Assembly (NCBI RefSeq): GCF_024159265.1
Contig: NZ_JAMYWY010000001.1
Coordinates: 558,001-622,000, forward strand
DNA length: 64,000 bases
Reading direction: 5' to 3'
Origin: Paenibacillus sp. 1781tsa1
Lineage (GTDB): Bacteria > Bacillota > Bacilli > Paenibacillales > Paenibacillaceae
Of the stretch, positions 1 through 7,537 are shown piece by piece. The position numbers and the translations under genes were made by a program. The notes beneath the pieces were generated by a model. The model did not search any database. It was not told where the DNA came from and was given only the letters and a program-made list of their open reading frames with translations. Within the stretch, counting starts at the first letter, position 1; each line of letters starts with the position of its first letter.

Positions 1-1
1 G

Positions 2-313
2 ATTGGATTACCGAATAGCCTGTTTGCCGTATGTCTGCGTGAAGAGGATATGCTGATAGGCATGGGGCGAGTGATTGGAGATGGAGGTTGTTTCTTTCAG
101 GTCGTCGATATTGCTGTACACCCGGATGTTCAGGGAATGGGGTATGGAAAACTGATCATGAGCGAAATTATGAATTATCTGCGTAAAGCAGTACCTGCCC
201 GTGGTTTGGTCAGTCTTCTGGCGGATGTTCCGGCTGATCAACTTTATGCTCAATTTGGATTTGAATACACCAGCCCAAAATCGGAGGGTATGTGGTGGAG
301 GCAGGGAGACTAG
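2..313 (+). CDS. GNAT family N-acetyltransferase, C-terminal part (cut by window start)
   Basis: The open frame enters from the left edge and ends at a TAG at 311-313. About 103 residues remain. They carry the acetyl-CoA binding core of the GNAT fold: a hydrophobic strand followed by V-H-P-D-V-Q-G-M-G-Y-G, the Q/R-x-x-G-x-G/A pyrophosphate loop, and a late F-G-F-E-Y segment. GNAT enzymes move an acetyl group from acetyl-CoA to an amine; the substrate cannot be read from this fragment. A terminator follows directly, so it closes its transcript. The ATG at 50 is internal to the domain and is not the true start. Confidence 0.85.
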   Translation: MGLPNSLFAVCLREEDMLIGMGRVIGDGGCFFQVVDIAVHPDVQGMGYGKLIMSEIMNYLRKAVPARGLVSLLADVPADQLYAQFGFEYTSPKSEGMWWRQGD

Positions 314-339
314 TGAACTAGTTAAAAACATATTCGGCG

Positions 340-367
340 AACCTTTGGATAAATCCGAAGGTTTTTT
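340..367 (+). terminator. Intrinsic terminator after the GNAT gene
   Basis: AACCTTtGGA pairs with TCCgAAGGTT across a short loop, followed by a run of six T. It separates the GNAT transcript from the RHH/MFS operon. Confidence 0.8.
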
Positions 368-369
368 GC

Positions 370-397
370 TTTACAACCATTTATTTACAGGTATAAT
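370..397 (+). promoter_or_regulatory. Predicted sigma-A promoter of the RHH-MFS operon
   Basis: TTTACA (370-375), a 16-nt spacer and TATAAT (392-397) form a good vegetative promoter. Predicted transcription start is near 404, just ahead of the direct repeat at 411-440 and 65-70 nt before the regulator start codon. Confidence 0.6.
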
Positions 398-410
398 GTA
401 ATTTAAAACC

Positions 411-440
411 AATTTACGATTTACAAATTACGATATACGC
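411..440 (+). promoter_or_regulatory. Tandem direct repeat, candidate operator for the RHH protein
   Basis: Two near-identical 16-mers 14 bp apart, AATTTACGATTTACAA (411-426) and AAATTACGATATACGC (425-440), match at about 12 of 16 positions. They lie directly after the predicted transcription start and before the RHH gene. RHH dimers typically bind short tandem repeats, so autorepression is a reasonable inference. Confidence 0.45.
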
Positions 441-470
441 GTGCACTCGTGAAGAATGGAGGAATTGAAT

Positions 471-848
471 ATGTACAATGACCAGAAAGCTCAGTTTAAC
501 CAGATGGTGGAACGATCTGTGGAGCAGGCGAACAAAAATCTTTCGGGAGCTAAGGGAGTTGTTTCCGTTCGATTAAGTCAGGAGGAGATTGATATCATAG
601 ATCAGCTTGTATTTCTTGAGTTAGCCAAAAACCGTTCTGACGCAACTGCGATGTTGATTAGGGAAGGCATACGAACACATCAGGCCTTATTAAACGAGAT
701 ACGTGAGTATACAGCTGAACTGGAACGGGTAAAAGCCAAGATACAACAGACCATTCGAGATTCAGGTTTAGTAGCGCGTCTGCATCGTAATAGTGATGAA
801 GAATCTATTACGTACGATGGAGAGGTGCGTGAAAAAGATGAAAAGTGA
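471..848 (+). CDS. Ribbon-helix-helix (CopG/Arc-like) transcriptional regulator
   Basis: A 125-residue protein. Residues about 30-70 (VVSVRLSQEEIDIID through the RSDATAMLIREGI segment) match the strand-helix-helix plan of RHH DNA-binding proteins, with the S-x-x strand preceding two helices. The C-terminal third is charged and probably helical (coiled coil). ATG 471 is chosen over ATG 456 because the SD GGAGG (458-462) overlaps the latter and sits 8 nt before 471. Its end overlaps the MFS gene by 11 nt, so the two are translationally coupled and the regulator probably controls the exporter. Direct repeats in its leader are candidate operator sites. Confidence 0.8.
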   Translation: MYNDQKAQFNQMVERSVEQANKNLSGAKGVVSVRLSQEEIDIIDQLVFLELAKNRSDATAMLIREGIRTHQALLNEIREYTAELERVKAKIQQTIRDSGLVARLHRNSDEESITYDGEVREKDEK

Positions 849-2109
849 GATTCGCGGCGACAGCTATCGAGCGGTTTTGCGCCTTCCTTCTTTTGTTGTG
901 CTACTTGTTGGCAGATTGATTTCCGGGGCAGGTCAGATTTTATTTTCTATGGCAACGATGTGGTATATCCTCCAATTAACGGAGTCGGCACTCGCTGCTG
1001 CACTGATTCCGATGCTGCCTTATCTGATCTATGCATTTCTAGGCATTCCCCTGGCTACGATCAGTGATCGCCTGCCGAAGAAACAACTTTTGATCTGGAC
1101 AGATATACTGCGCGCAGGTATAGCCTGTCTTCTGGCACTTTTGTTCATGACAGATTCCATGCTTCCTTGGCATATTTACGCAGCCAATCTGCTCATTGCA
1201 ATTCTTGGTTTTTTGTTCAATCCGGCTACCCAGACAGTCATCCCCGCAATTTTGCCAGAACCTACAAAACAATTAGCTCCAGCCAATGCATTACTGAACT
1301 CTTCCTCCAAAACGATTGAATTGCTTGGATACGCCATGGGGGGGATATTGATTGCGCTCATCTCCGTTCAGTCCATCTTGTTCATCTATGCAGTTACGTT
1401 TCTGTTATCCGCCATATCCATTTTCTTTATCCGCATCCCTGTAACCAAAGTCGTGAAACAAAAAGGAGTCTCTGGTTTTGTCAAAGATAGCATGCAGGGA
1501 ATTACATTCCTGTTTTCCCGTAAAATTTTGGCCTGCTGCATTATCTTTGGAGCCATTATCAATTTTGCAGGTGCGCCATTGCATATTTTCACGCCGATTT
1601 TTGCCAATATGGTGCTGCAAGCCGGACCGCAAGGCTACGGTCTTCTTCAGTCAGCCTTTGCCGCTGGCAGTATTGCAGGCTCTCTGCTCAGTGGCAAATA
1701 TGCCAAACGACTCTCGCTCGCTCACTGGTTTTTGATTAGTTATCTCATCTCAGGCACAAGTTTGCTGCTCATGCCGATGTTTCCTAACCTGTATATCGCT
1801 ATTGCGTGTTCATTTTTGTTGATGATGGGACTTGCTCTTGTGAATGTACCCTTGGTTACTTCCATTCTTTTATCCACACCTGAAGAAAAAAGAGGACGTG
1901 TCATGAACAGCATGGGTGTCTTGATGAGTGGCATTAGTAACCCGCTTGGTCTGTTACTGGGAGGGTGGTTCATCGAAACGTACAACCCTTCATGGGTGTA
2001 CATGGGGATTGGTACATTTGTTATTTGTATGGGCATGGCAAGCCTGTTTGTCCGACCTTTCCGTGAAGAACGGAGCAAGCGTACGAGACAACAAACGACC
2101 TCTGTGTAA
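838..2109 (+). CDS. MFS transporter (multidrug/peptide efflux type)
   Basis: A 423-residue membrane protein with about 12 hydrophobic segments and the loop motif SDRLPKKQLL between helices 2 and 3, typical of the major facilitator superfamily. A second half-domain begins after the charged central loop near residue 200. ATG 838 is preferred because SD GGAGAGG lies at 819-825; upstream ATGs at 793/796 have no SD. It overlaps the RHH gene. It sits directly before the lanthipeptide precursor, and that operon has no ABC exporter of its own. This MFS protein is therefore a candidate exporter or self-protection pump for the peptide, which is inference from position only. Confidence 0.85.
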   Translation: MKSEIRGDSYRAVLRLPSFVVLLVGRLISGAGQILFSMATMWYILQLTESALAAALIPMLPYLIYAFLGIPLATISDRLPKKQLLIWTDILRAGIACLLALLFMTDSMLPWHIYAANLLIAILGFLFNPATQTVIPAILPEPTKQLAPANALLNSSSKTIELLGYAMGGILIALISVQSILFIYAVTFLLSAISIFFIRIPVTKVVKQKGVSGFVKDSMQGITFLFSRKILACCIIFGAIINFAGAPLHIFTPIFANMVLQAGPQGYGLLQSAFAAGSIAGSLLSGKYAKRLSLAHWFLISYLISGTSLLLMPMFPNLYIAIACSFLLMMGLALVNVPLVTSILLSTPEEKRGRVMNSMGVLMSGISNPLGLLLGGWFIETYNPSWVYMGIGTFVICMGMASLFVRPFREERSKRTRQQTTSV

Positions 2110-2200
2110 TCTGGAATCTGATGTCATATTGCGCCTCTTTTTAGTCCAAAGAAACATGTAATGTGACATGATCAGGCGGGATAAATGGATTTAATAAATA

Positions 2201-2254
2201 ATTTATGTAAAATAATTCAATTAAAAAGAAGGAATATCAAAATTTATGTAGAAT
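2201..2254 (+). promoter_or_regulatory. Duplicated ATTTATGTARAAT motif upstream of the lanthipeptide precursor
   Basis: The 13-mers ATTTATGTAAAAT (2201-2213) and ATTTATGTAGAAT (2242-2254) are 41 bp apart, about four helical turns. Each ends in a -10-like hexamer (TAAAAT, TAGAAT) preceded by TG. I cannot identify convincing -35 boxes. They may be two weak promoters or a duplicated regulator site for the operon. Confidence 0.3.
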
Positions 2255-2295
2255 TTGGTTTATAAGAGGGGGAGACAAATGGGAGGTAATTTATC

Positions 2296-2433
2296 ATGGA
2301 AAACAAGGAAATTTTATCTGTACAGGATTTGATGGCACTAGAGGTTGAAGAGGATAACAACATGTTTGAGGAAACAAGCTTGTGTACAGTGTGCAGCTGG
2401 ACTAGCTCACAAACAATCGTTGTCGAGAGCTAG
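2296..2433 (+). CDS. Lanthipeptide precursor peptide (LanA-like)
   Basis: A 45-residue ORF with SD GGGAGGT (2281-2287), 8 nt before ATG. The first half is an acidic leader starting MENKEILSVQDLMALEVEED; its I-L-x-V-Q element resembles the amphipathic I/L-L-x-L-Q recognition helix of class III/IV leaders. The C-terminal core is SLCTVCSWTSSQTIVVES, with Cys30 and Cys33 and nine Ser/Thr residues. Most Ser/Thr follow the cysteines, unlike the usual Ser/Thr-before-Cys order; T27, S28 and T31 are the available upstream partners. There is no proline anywhere. The synthetase gene follows 118 nt downstream. Cleavage site and ring pattern cannot be deduced. Confidence 0.8.
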   Translation: MENKEILSVQDLMALEVEEDNNMFEETSLCTVCSWTSSQTIVVES

Positions 2434-2551
2434 GAACTTCTTTACACGCTCTATTCACTGAATCATTTGAAAGATAAGTCTTTGGTTTTCGCGCATTACT
2501 AAAATAATTGTACCTCCCCCTCTTACTTTATCCAAAAAGGAGTGATTCTCA

Positions 2552-5296
2552 TTGAAATTCGCAAGCGTAACCCCCAAGAAGGACGCCTTTGAGAACGCTT
2601 TGGAACATATAATACGAGAACTTCCCCAATCCATCCAATGGTCGAATGACGGCCATTGGATTTGTTTTAGACCGGAGGAATTAAGGCTTCCCGCGCAGGG
2701 GTGGAAAATCCATATATCGGTCATCCCTGTGGAAGGAGCTGAATTGCTGCGCCGTATTGCACCTGTTCTCACAGAAAATGAAGTGCAATGGAAAGTAGTG
2801 AGCAGTGGGCTGAAACTGATTGAAACATCTAACGGTTCCATACCTCTCCCTCAGACTGGGAAATGTGTCACTATCTACGCACGAGACGAAGAACAGTTCT
2901 TGAAGTTACTTGAACTAATGCATTCATGTACAGGTGATCTGGAAGGACCAGCTATTCCGACAGATCGGGCATACCTCGGCAGCCAGTGTGTATTTTACCG
3001 TTATGGTGCATTCACGGATCGTTTCTACTATGACCGTTACTCGGGTGCAAAAGTATATGCCATCCAGAATCCTGAAGGTAAGCTGGAGGAGGATCGAAGA
3101 ACACCTGGCAGGTACAAACCGGATTGGGTGAATGAACCCGAGGAGTTACTGCGCATCCAAGCCATGGAGAAAAATCAGGTGACTTCTCGTCATGCCGATT
3201 CCAATAACAATGAGTTTGGTATACGAAACATTCGTGTAAGGCGTGTGCTTAAGAAATCCGGCAAGGGCGGAGTATTTCTCATCTCTGGCACATCGTATGA
3301 ACAGGCTGTCATGAAAGAAGCAGTCTACCGCATGCGTGTAGACGGTGGTGGGCGGTCTGCTCATGACTATCTGGATAATGAATATCGTGTGCTTGATCTG
3401 ATGAAGGATACGGGGGTTACCCCGAGGCCGCTTGATCTGTTTAGTACTGAAAATAACCGCTATCTGATCCTGGAGTATTTTGAAAGCATCAGCTTGCGTG
3501 AATATATCCATCGCAGACATGTGGCCGCAGATTACAACCTGGCGGATATGCATCGGATGGGTGTACATATTCTCGATATGGTGCAGCAATGTCATGATAA
3601 AGGAATTGTGATCAATGATCTGACTCCCAACAATATTGTTGTGCTGACGGACGGAAGTGTACGCCTGATTGATCTTGAACTGGCTTATGTTAGAAGTGAT
3701 GAGAACCAGGCTGATCCATTGACCGGTCATACTCCGGGCTATGTGCCACGAGGGCGTGAGCACAGCAGGCGATCCAGTCATGCAGATGATCTGTATGCAC
3801 TGGGAGCCGTCTTTTATTACATGGCTTCATCCATCGACCCCTATCTGAAATATCGACAATCCCATCTGGAAGCTGCACAAGCTTATCTGGATCATCAAAG
3901 TAATACACAACTTCGTGGCTTGGGAAGTCTGGGTATTGAGATCATGTCTGGCGGATATGTGAAGTTATCAGATATTCGTGAAACGTTGGTTGCATTACTG
4001 GAGCAGCAAGAGGTCCGTTCAGGAGGAAGCAGGGATGTAATAGAGAAGGATGAATGCAATATGGAACCAGAAGAAGTGCTCCGTCAGGCTGAGCGTATGG
4101 TAAACACACTGTATACTTCTCTTGATTTTAATAGCCCCTTGCAACTGTTCCCGGAAAACAGTATGAGCAAGATGTTTCATCCGGCTAATTTTAACTTTGG
4201 GTGGACAGGGATGATTTTTGGTTTTAATCAGCTTGGTCAGATTACAGAGAACAGACAATATCATCAATATGCGTATGAAGTATTGGAATGGATTTTGAAG
4301 AATCACCCTTACGTTCCAGATGAGACACCTGTAGCATTATACTTTGGATATGGCGCTGTCCCCTGGGCAATGGCAGAGACGGCTGAACGAATAAAAGATC
4401 CATCGTTGCTGCGACGTGCAGAGGATCTGGCATTGGAAATCACCCGACATGAGCCAGTGCAGACCAATATTAGTCATGGAGCTGCGGGTTTGGGATTGAT
4501 GCTGCTTGAAATATACCGTATTGGAGGCCGCCCTGAACTTCTGGCAAGAGCAGAGGAACTGGGTGTCTATATTTTGGAACAAGAAGAGCGGACAGACGAA
4601 TCATTGAGTTTGTGGAAAGTAAAAGATAAATCGGACAAAAAAGGTCATCATTCCCTTGGATTCTCTCATGGCATTGCAGGCATCGGGTATGTTCTACTTG
4701 CCTTGGCAGAGCGTACAGGAAAGGAAGCGTACTATTCTGCTGTGAAGCGAATTGTACATACACTCGACCGTACAAGTTATGGCGGACAGAATGGCGTGAG
4801 TCTGTGGCCCGCATCGCCTGAAAAACCAGATACACTCTGGGTGCACTGGTGTAATGGATCGGCGGGTATTGGTCGATTCCTAATGGCAGCGGCTGATATT
4901 TTGCAAGATCCCCTCTGCACTAGACTAGGACTTCAAGCAGCAGATGCAGTGGCACAGGCAACGGTATTTGCTTCTTTTGGGCAATGTCACGGAATTGCAG
5001 GTAATGGAGATTTTCTGCTCTTGGCCAATCGCAGGTTCCCGGGCAGATATGAAACCAAACTAGCGGAATACACACAGAGCTTGCATGTATTGCGAAGTGA
5101 TCAACGGGAAGATATATGGATGTGGCCTCTGGAGGATATGGAGTCGTTCTCCCCGGATTATATGACGGGATATATGGGGATCTATACATTCCTGCTTCGC
5201 CGGTTTTATCCGTCTATTGCATCCGAACCACTGGTTTACTCAGGTTTTGATCATGACAGGGAGGGAAAAGTGTATGATGCTAACATCCATGTCTGA
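2552..5296 (+). CDS. Class III/IV lanthipeptide synthetase (LanKC/LanL: lyase-kinase-cyclase)
   Basis: A 914-residue trifunctional enzyme that would phosphorylate Ser/Thr in the precursor, eliminate phosphate and cyclise with Cys. Residues about 1-210 form the lyase-like region, with the family hallmark FYRYGAFTDR and the DRRTPGRYKPDWV segment. Residues about 230-490 are a Ser/Thr kinase, with catalytic loop NDLTPNN near 354 and DLE in place of DFG. Residues about 520-900 are a LanC-like barrel with SHG motifs. WCNG (Cys767) and CHG (Cys812-His813) reproduce the three LanC zinc ligands, which by established family rules mark class IV (LanL) rather than metal-free class III cyclases. Start is TTG, set by SD AAAGGAG at 2536-2542. 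It overlaps the following GNAT gene. Confidence 0.92.
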   Translation: MKFASVTPKKDAFENALEHIIRELPQSIQWSNDGHWICFRPEELRLPAQGWKIHISVIPVEGAELLRRIAPVLTENEVQWKVVSSGLKLIETSNGSIPLPQTGKCVTIYARDEEQFLKLLELMHSCTGDLEGPAIPTDRAYLGSQCVFYRYGAFTDRFYYDRYSGAKVYAIQNPEGKLEEDRRTPGRYKPDWVNEPEELLRIQAMEKNQVTSRHADSNNNEFGIRNIRVRRVLKKSGKGGVFLISGTSYEQAVMKEAVYRMRVDGGGRSAHDYLDNEYRVLDLMKDTGVTPRPLDLFSTENNRYLILEYFESISLREYIHRRHVAADYNLADMHRMGVHILDMVQQCHDKGIVINDLTPNNIVVLTDGSVRLIDLELAYVRSDENQADPLTGHTPGYVPRGREHSRRSSHADDLYALGAVFYYMASSIDPYLKYRQSHLEAAQAYLDHQSNTQLRGLGSLGIEIMSGGYVKLSDIRETLVALLEQQEVRSGGSRDVIEKDECNMEPEEVLRQAERMVNTLYTSLDFNSPLQLFPENSMSKMFHPANFNFGWTGMIFGFNQLGQITENRQYHQYAYEVLEWILKNHPYVPDETPVALYFGYGAVPWAMAETAERIKDPSLLRRAEDLALEITRHEPVQTNISHGAAGLGLMLLEIYRIGGRPELLARAEELGVYILEQEERTDESLSLWKVKDKSDKKGHHSLGFSHGIAGIGYVLLALAERTGKEAYYSAVKRIVHTLDRTSYGGQNGVSLWPASPEKPDTLWVHWCNGSAGIGRFLMAAADILQDPLCTRLGLQAADAVAQATVFASFGQCHGIAGNGDFLLLANRRFPGRYETKLAEYTQSLHVLRSDQREDIWMWPLEDMESFSPDYMTGYMGIYTFLLRRFYPSIASEPLVYSGFDHDREGKVYDANIHV

Positions 5297-6074
5297 ACTT
5301 CTGCCGCAATGCCAGCATGAATCGGGAAAGACGGGTAATCGCTATTATGCCGTTGAACCTGGAAATGAGGATACCCTATCTTCGCTCATGGTAATTGATC
5401 AGGGAGAAGGGCAGTATACACTGGATTTATGGAGTGAAACGCATTCCAATTCTTATTGGGAAGATCGAATGTCATCCGTTTTGGACAAAATGACATGGTC
5501 CTCTCTCTATGCAACCACTCCTGCTTCATTTCCGTGGGAGAAGCTTGGATACCGGGCAGATGTTCTTGCCCATCGATACCGGTTTTTCGGCAAGCTGAAG
5601 GACGTTCCCGTGCCGGCTATGCCTAATGAAGACGCGGTTTGGATGTCTGCGGAGGGGCAGGTGGATTCTCTGGCACACTTGCTCCAGGACAGTGATCCTA
5701 CCTGTCCAAGTTGGGAAGCTGCTCGTCAAGCTATCCGAGATATTGATGAGGGGGTGTATGGCAAGTTGCTGAAGGGTTCCGGCCTTGTGGAACTGGAGGG
5801 AAGGAAGATCGGGGGCTGCCTGTTAAGCGATGAGTTCGGCAGTATACTCCTTGCTCATATCTTCACGATACCTGAAGCGAAACGTCAAGGTTGGGCCCGT
5901 TGGCTTGCTGCATATGGCCTCCATCGGTGCAGTTCCAATCCGAATCAGCGGGTTAAAGCTTCACTGGATGCAAACAACCGGGGCAGTTATCAATTGATGA
6001 CGGCACTGAATCTACAACAGGTACCTGAACTTATACACGTATGCCGTATCACGAAAGTGAGTGAGTTTTCATGA
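5274..6074 (+). CDS. GNAT-like acetyltransferase of the lanthipeptide operon
   Basis: About 266 residues. The C-terminal third has a GNAT-like core: a strand pair (GGCLLSDEFGSILLAHIFTI), a helix with R-Q-G-W-A-R in the acetyl-CoA loop position, and the ASLDANNRGSYQLMTALN segment typical of the late GNAT helix. The N-terminal two thirds are unassigned. ATG 5274 (or 5277) follows SD GGGAGGG at 5259-5265 and lies inside the end of the synthetase gene, so translation is coupled. N-terminal acetylation of the mature peptide is plausible, since the Paenibacillus lantibiotic paenibacillin is N-acetylated, but self-immunity by acetylation or an unrelated role cannot be excluded. Confidence 0.65.
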   Translation: MMLTSMSELLPQCQHESGKTGNRYYAVEPGNEDTLSSLMVIDQGEGQYTLDLWSETHSNSYWEDRMSSVLDKMTWSSLYATTPASFPWEKLGYRADVLAHRYRFFGKLKDVPVPAMPNEDAVWMSAEGQVDSLAHLLQDSDPTCPSWEAARQAIRDIDEGVYGKLLKGSGLVELEGRKIGGCLLSDEFGSILLAHIFTIPEAKRQGWARWLAAYGLHRCSSNPNQRVKASLDANNRGSYQLMTALNLQQVPELIHVCRITKVSEFS

Positions 6075-7537
6075 TGCCTGTCCCACTGGAAAGTACGGAT
6101 TATCATGATCTGAGAAGTAAATGGTATCGTGCGAGTCATGAACCCGGGTTGTTTGTCGTTGAAGGGACATCGGATGCAGTGAAGCATGAAATTCACAAAT
6201 TGACAACGCATTGGCAGGATAAAGCTATCCAAATCGCGGTTGATGATCCGTATGCTACTCTCCCGCTGATCTATCAATTAAGTCCGGTTAAACCCATAGA
6301 TGATCTTGTAGCATGTAAAAATGCGTTATTGAGATTCCAAAGATCAGGGTGGACACCTGGCAATAGGAAATGGGTTCTGATTGAAATATCTTCCTACCTT
6401 CACCCTGCGGATCTGGGAGCCATCCACTATATCCTGTATCGACAGAAATTAAGGGGAGTAAGTGTCGTACTTTTTTTTCATCGATATCCAACCATAGCGA
6501 GCAATCCTGAGGACATAGCCAAACTTCCGGTATCCCTTGTCAGGGATACGCCTGATCAGACCCGACGTTTGTTGGAGGAACATCTACGGATGGTAAGCAA
6601 GGATAAAGGGAAGGAGAAAGAGGCCGCATTGGCGCTCTATAACAGGCTGGCCTGGATTTTGTTGTCCAAATCGGATAATCCGGCCCGCTACAGGTCCTGT
6701 TTTCATTTCTTTGACCATAATTCGTTATTTCAACGTTTGTCAGTGACACAGCAGGCAGTACTCTGGTTTGAGCTGGGTCAGCTGTTGACCAAAAACGGGA
6801 AGTATTATGCCGAAGCACGACACTGTTATTCGAAAGCTCGGGAAATCCTTGCCCATGAAGAACTAACGGAAACGTATCGTACCGGGAAATGGGCTGCGCT
6901 TGATAATGGTGAAGCATTAATTGAGATGCAGGAGGGCAATGTAGAACGTGCAATTATGTTGGAGCGACAGGCGGGACAGCGTATACGACAGCTTCCTGAG
7001 GGACCTGATCAGCGAGTTTTTCAGATTCAGACCCTACTCAACATTGCGGGGTTGCAGCTCCGGGCGGGGCACTATGCAGAGGCAGGTAAGACGTTGCTGG
7101 CTGCGGAGAAGCGATGTGTTGATACGTATGCAGATTGGCTGGGGCATGTGCTGCAATTAAAAATGGTATTACATCAACAGCTTGGTGAGCAGGAGCAGGA
7201 ATACGAACTGTTGATTCAATTGTTACGTATGAAGACAAACACGGTCCATTCCAAACTGCTTGGCCGTGCGGTGGAAATCGCTGGCGCGCTGATTACTCAA
7301 GGGTTAGAGGAACGGGCATCCCGGGTGTACCGTCTATTGATGATGGGGCTGCCGGTTGCCAGTCTGCCACAGATCAGGTTGATTCGGGAAACATTAGGCA
7401 GACTGGGGACCGTTACGCCCCTAGATGCATACACGCAGGACCAGTATATTGATAAACTGGAATCGCAATTGGAGGGATGGGAGCAGTTAAAGAGCTGGAA
7501 TGAGAGGAGGAAATCCGGTTGGGTTATCCATTCCTGA
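6071..7537 (+). CDS. TPR-repeat protein of unknown function in the lanthipeptide operon
   Basis: A 488-residue soluble protein. Residues about 1-165 look like an alpha/beta domain with strands such as RKWVLIEISSYL and GVSVVLFFHRYP, reminiscent of the core of P-loop regulators, but I see no Walker A motif. From about residue 220 onward it consists of helical repeats with TPR-like spacing (ARHCYSKAREILAHEE, LLNIAGLQLRAGHYAEAGKTL). Its ATGATG start overlaps the GNAT stop (ATGA coupling) and its 3-prime end overlaps the peptidase gene. Co-translation with the modification enzymes suggests a scaffold, regulator or immunity role. I do not recognise a characterised family. Confidence 0.7.
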   Translation: MMPVPLESTDYHDLRSKWYRASHEPGLFVVEGTSDAVKHEIHKLTTHWQDKAIQIAVDDPYATLPLIYQLSPVKPIDDLVACKNALLRFQRSGWTPGNRKWVLIEISSYLHPADLGAIHYILYRQKLRGVSVVLFFHRYPTIASNPEDIAKLPVSLVRDTPDQTRRLLEEHLRMVSKDKGKEKEAALALYNRLAWILLSKSDNPARYRSCFHFFDHNSLFQRLSVTQQAVLWFELGQLLTKNGKYYAEARHCYSKAREILAHEELTETYRTGKWAALDNGEALIEMQEGNVERAIMLERQAGQRIRQLPEGPDQRVFQIQTLLNIAGLQLRAGHYAEAGKTLLAAEKRCVDTYADWLGHVLQLKMVLHQQLGEQEQEYELLIQLLRMKTNTVHSKLLGRAVEIAGALITQGLEERASRVYRLLMMGLPVASLPQIRLIRETLGRLGTVTPLDAYTQDQYIDKLESQLEGWEQLKSWNERRKSGWVIHS

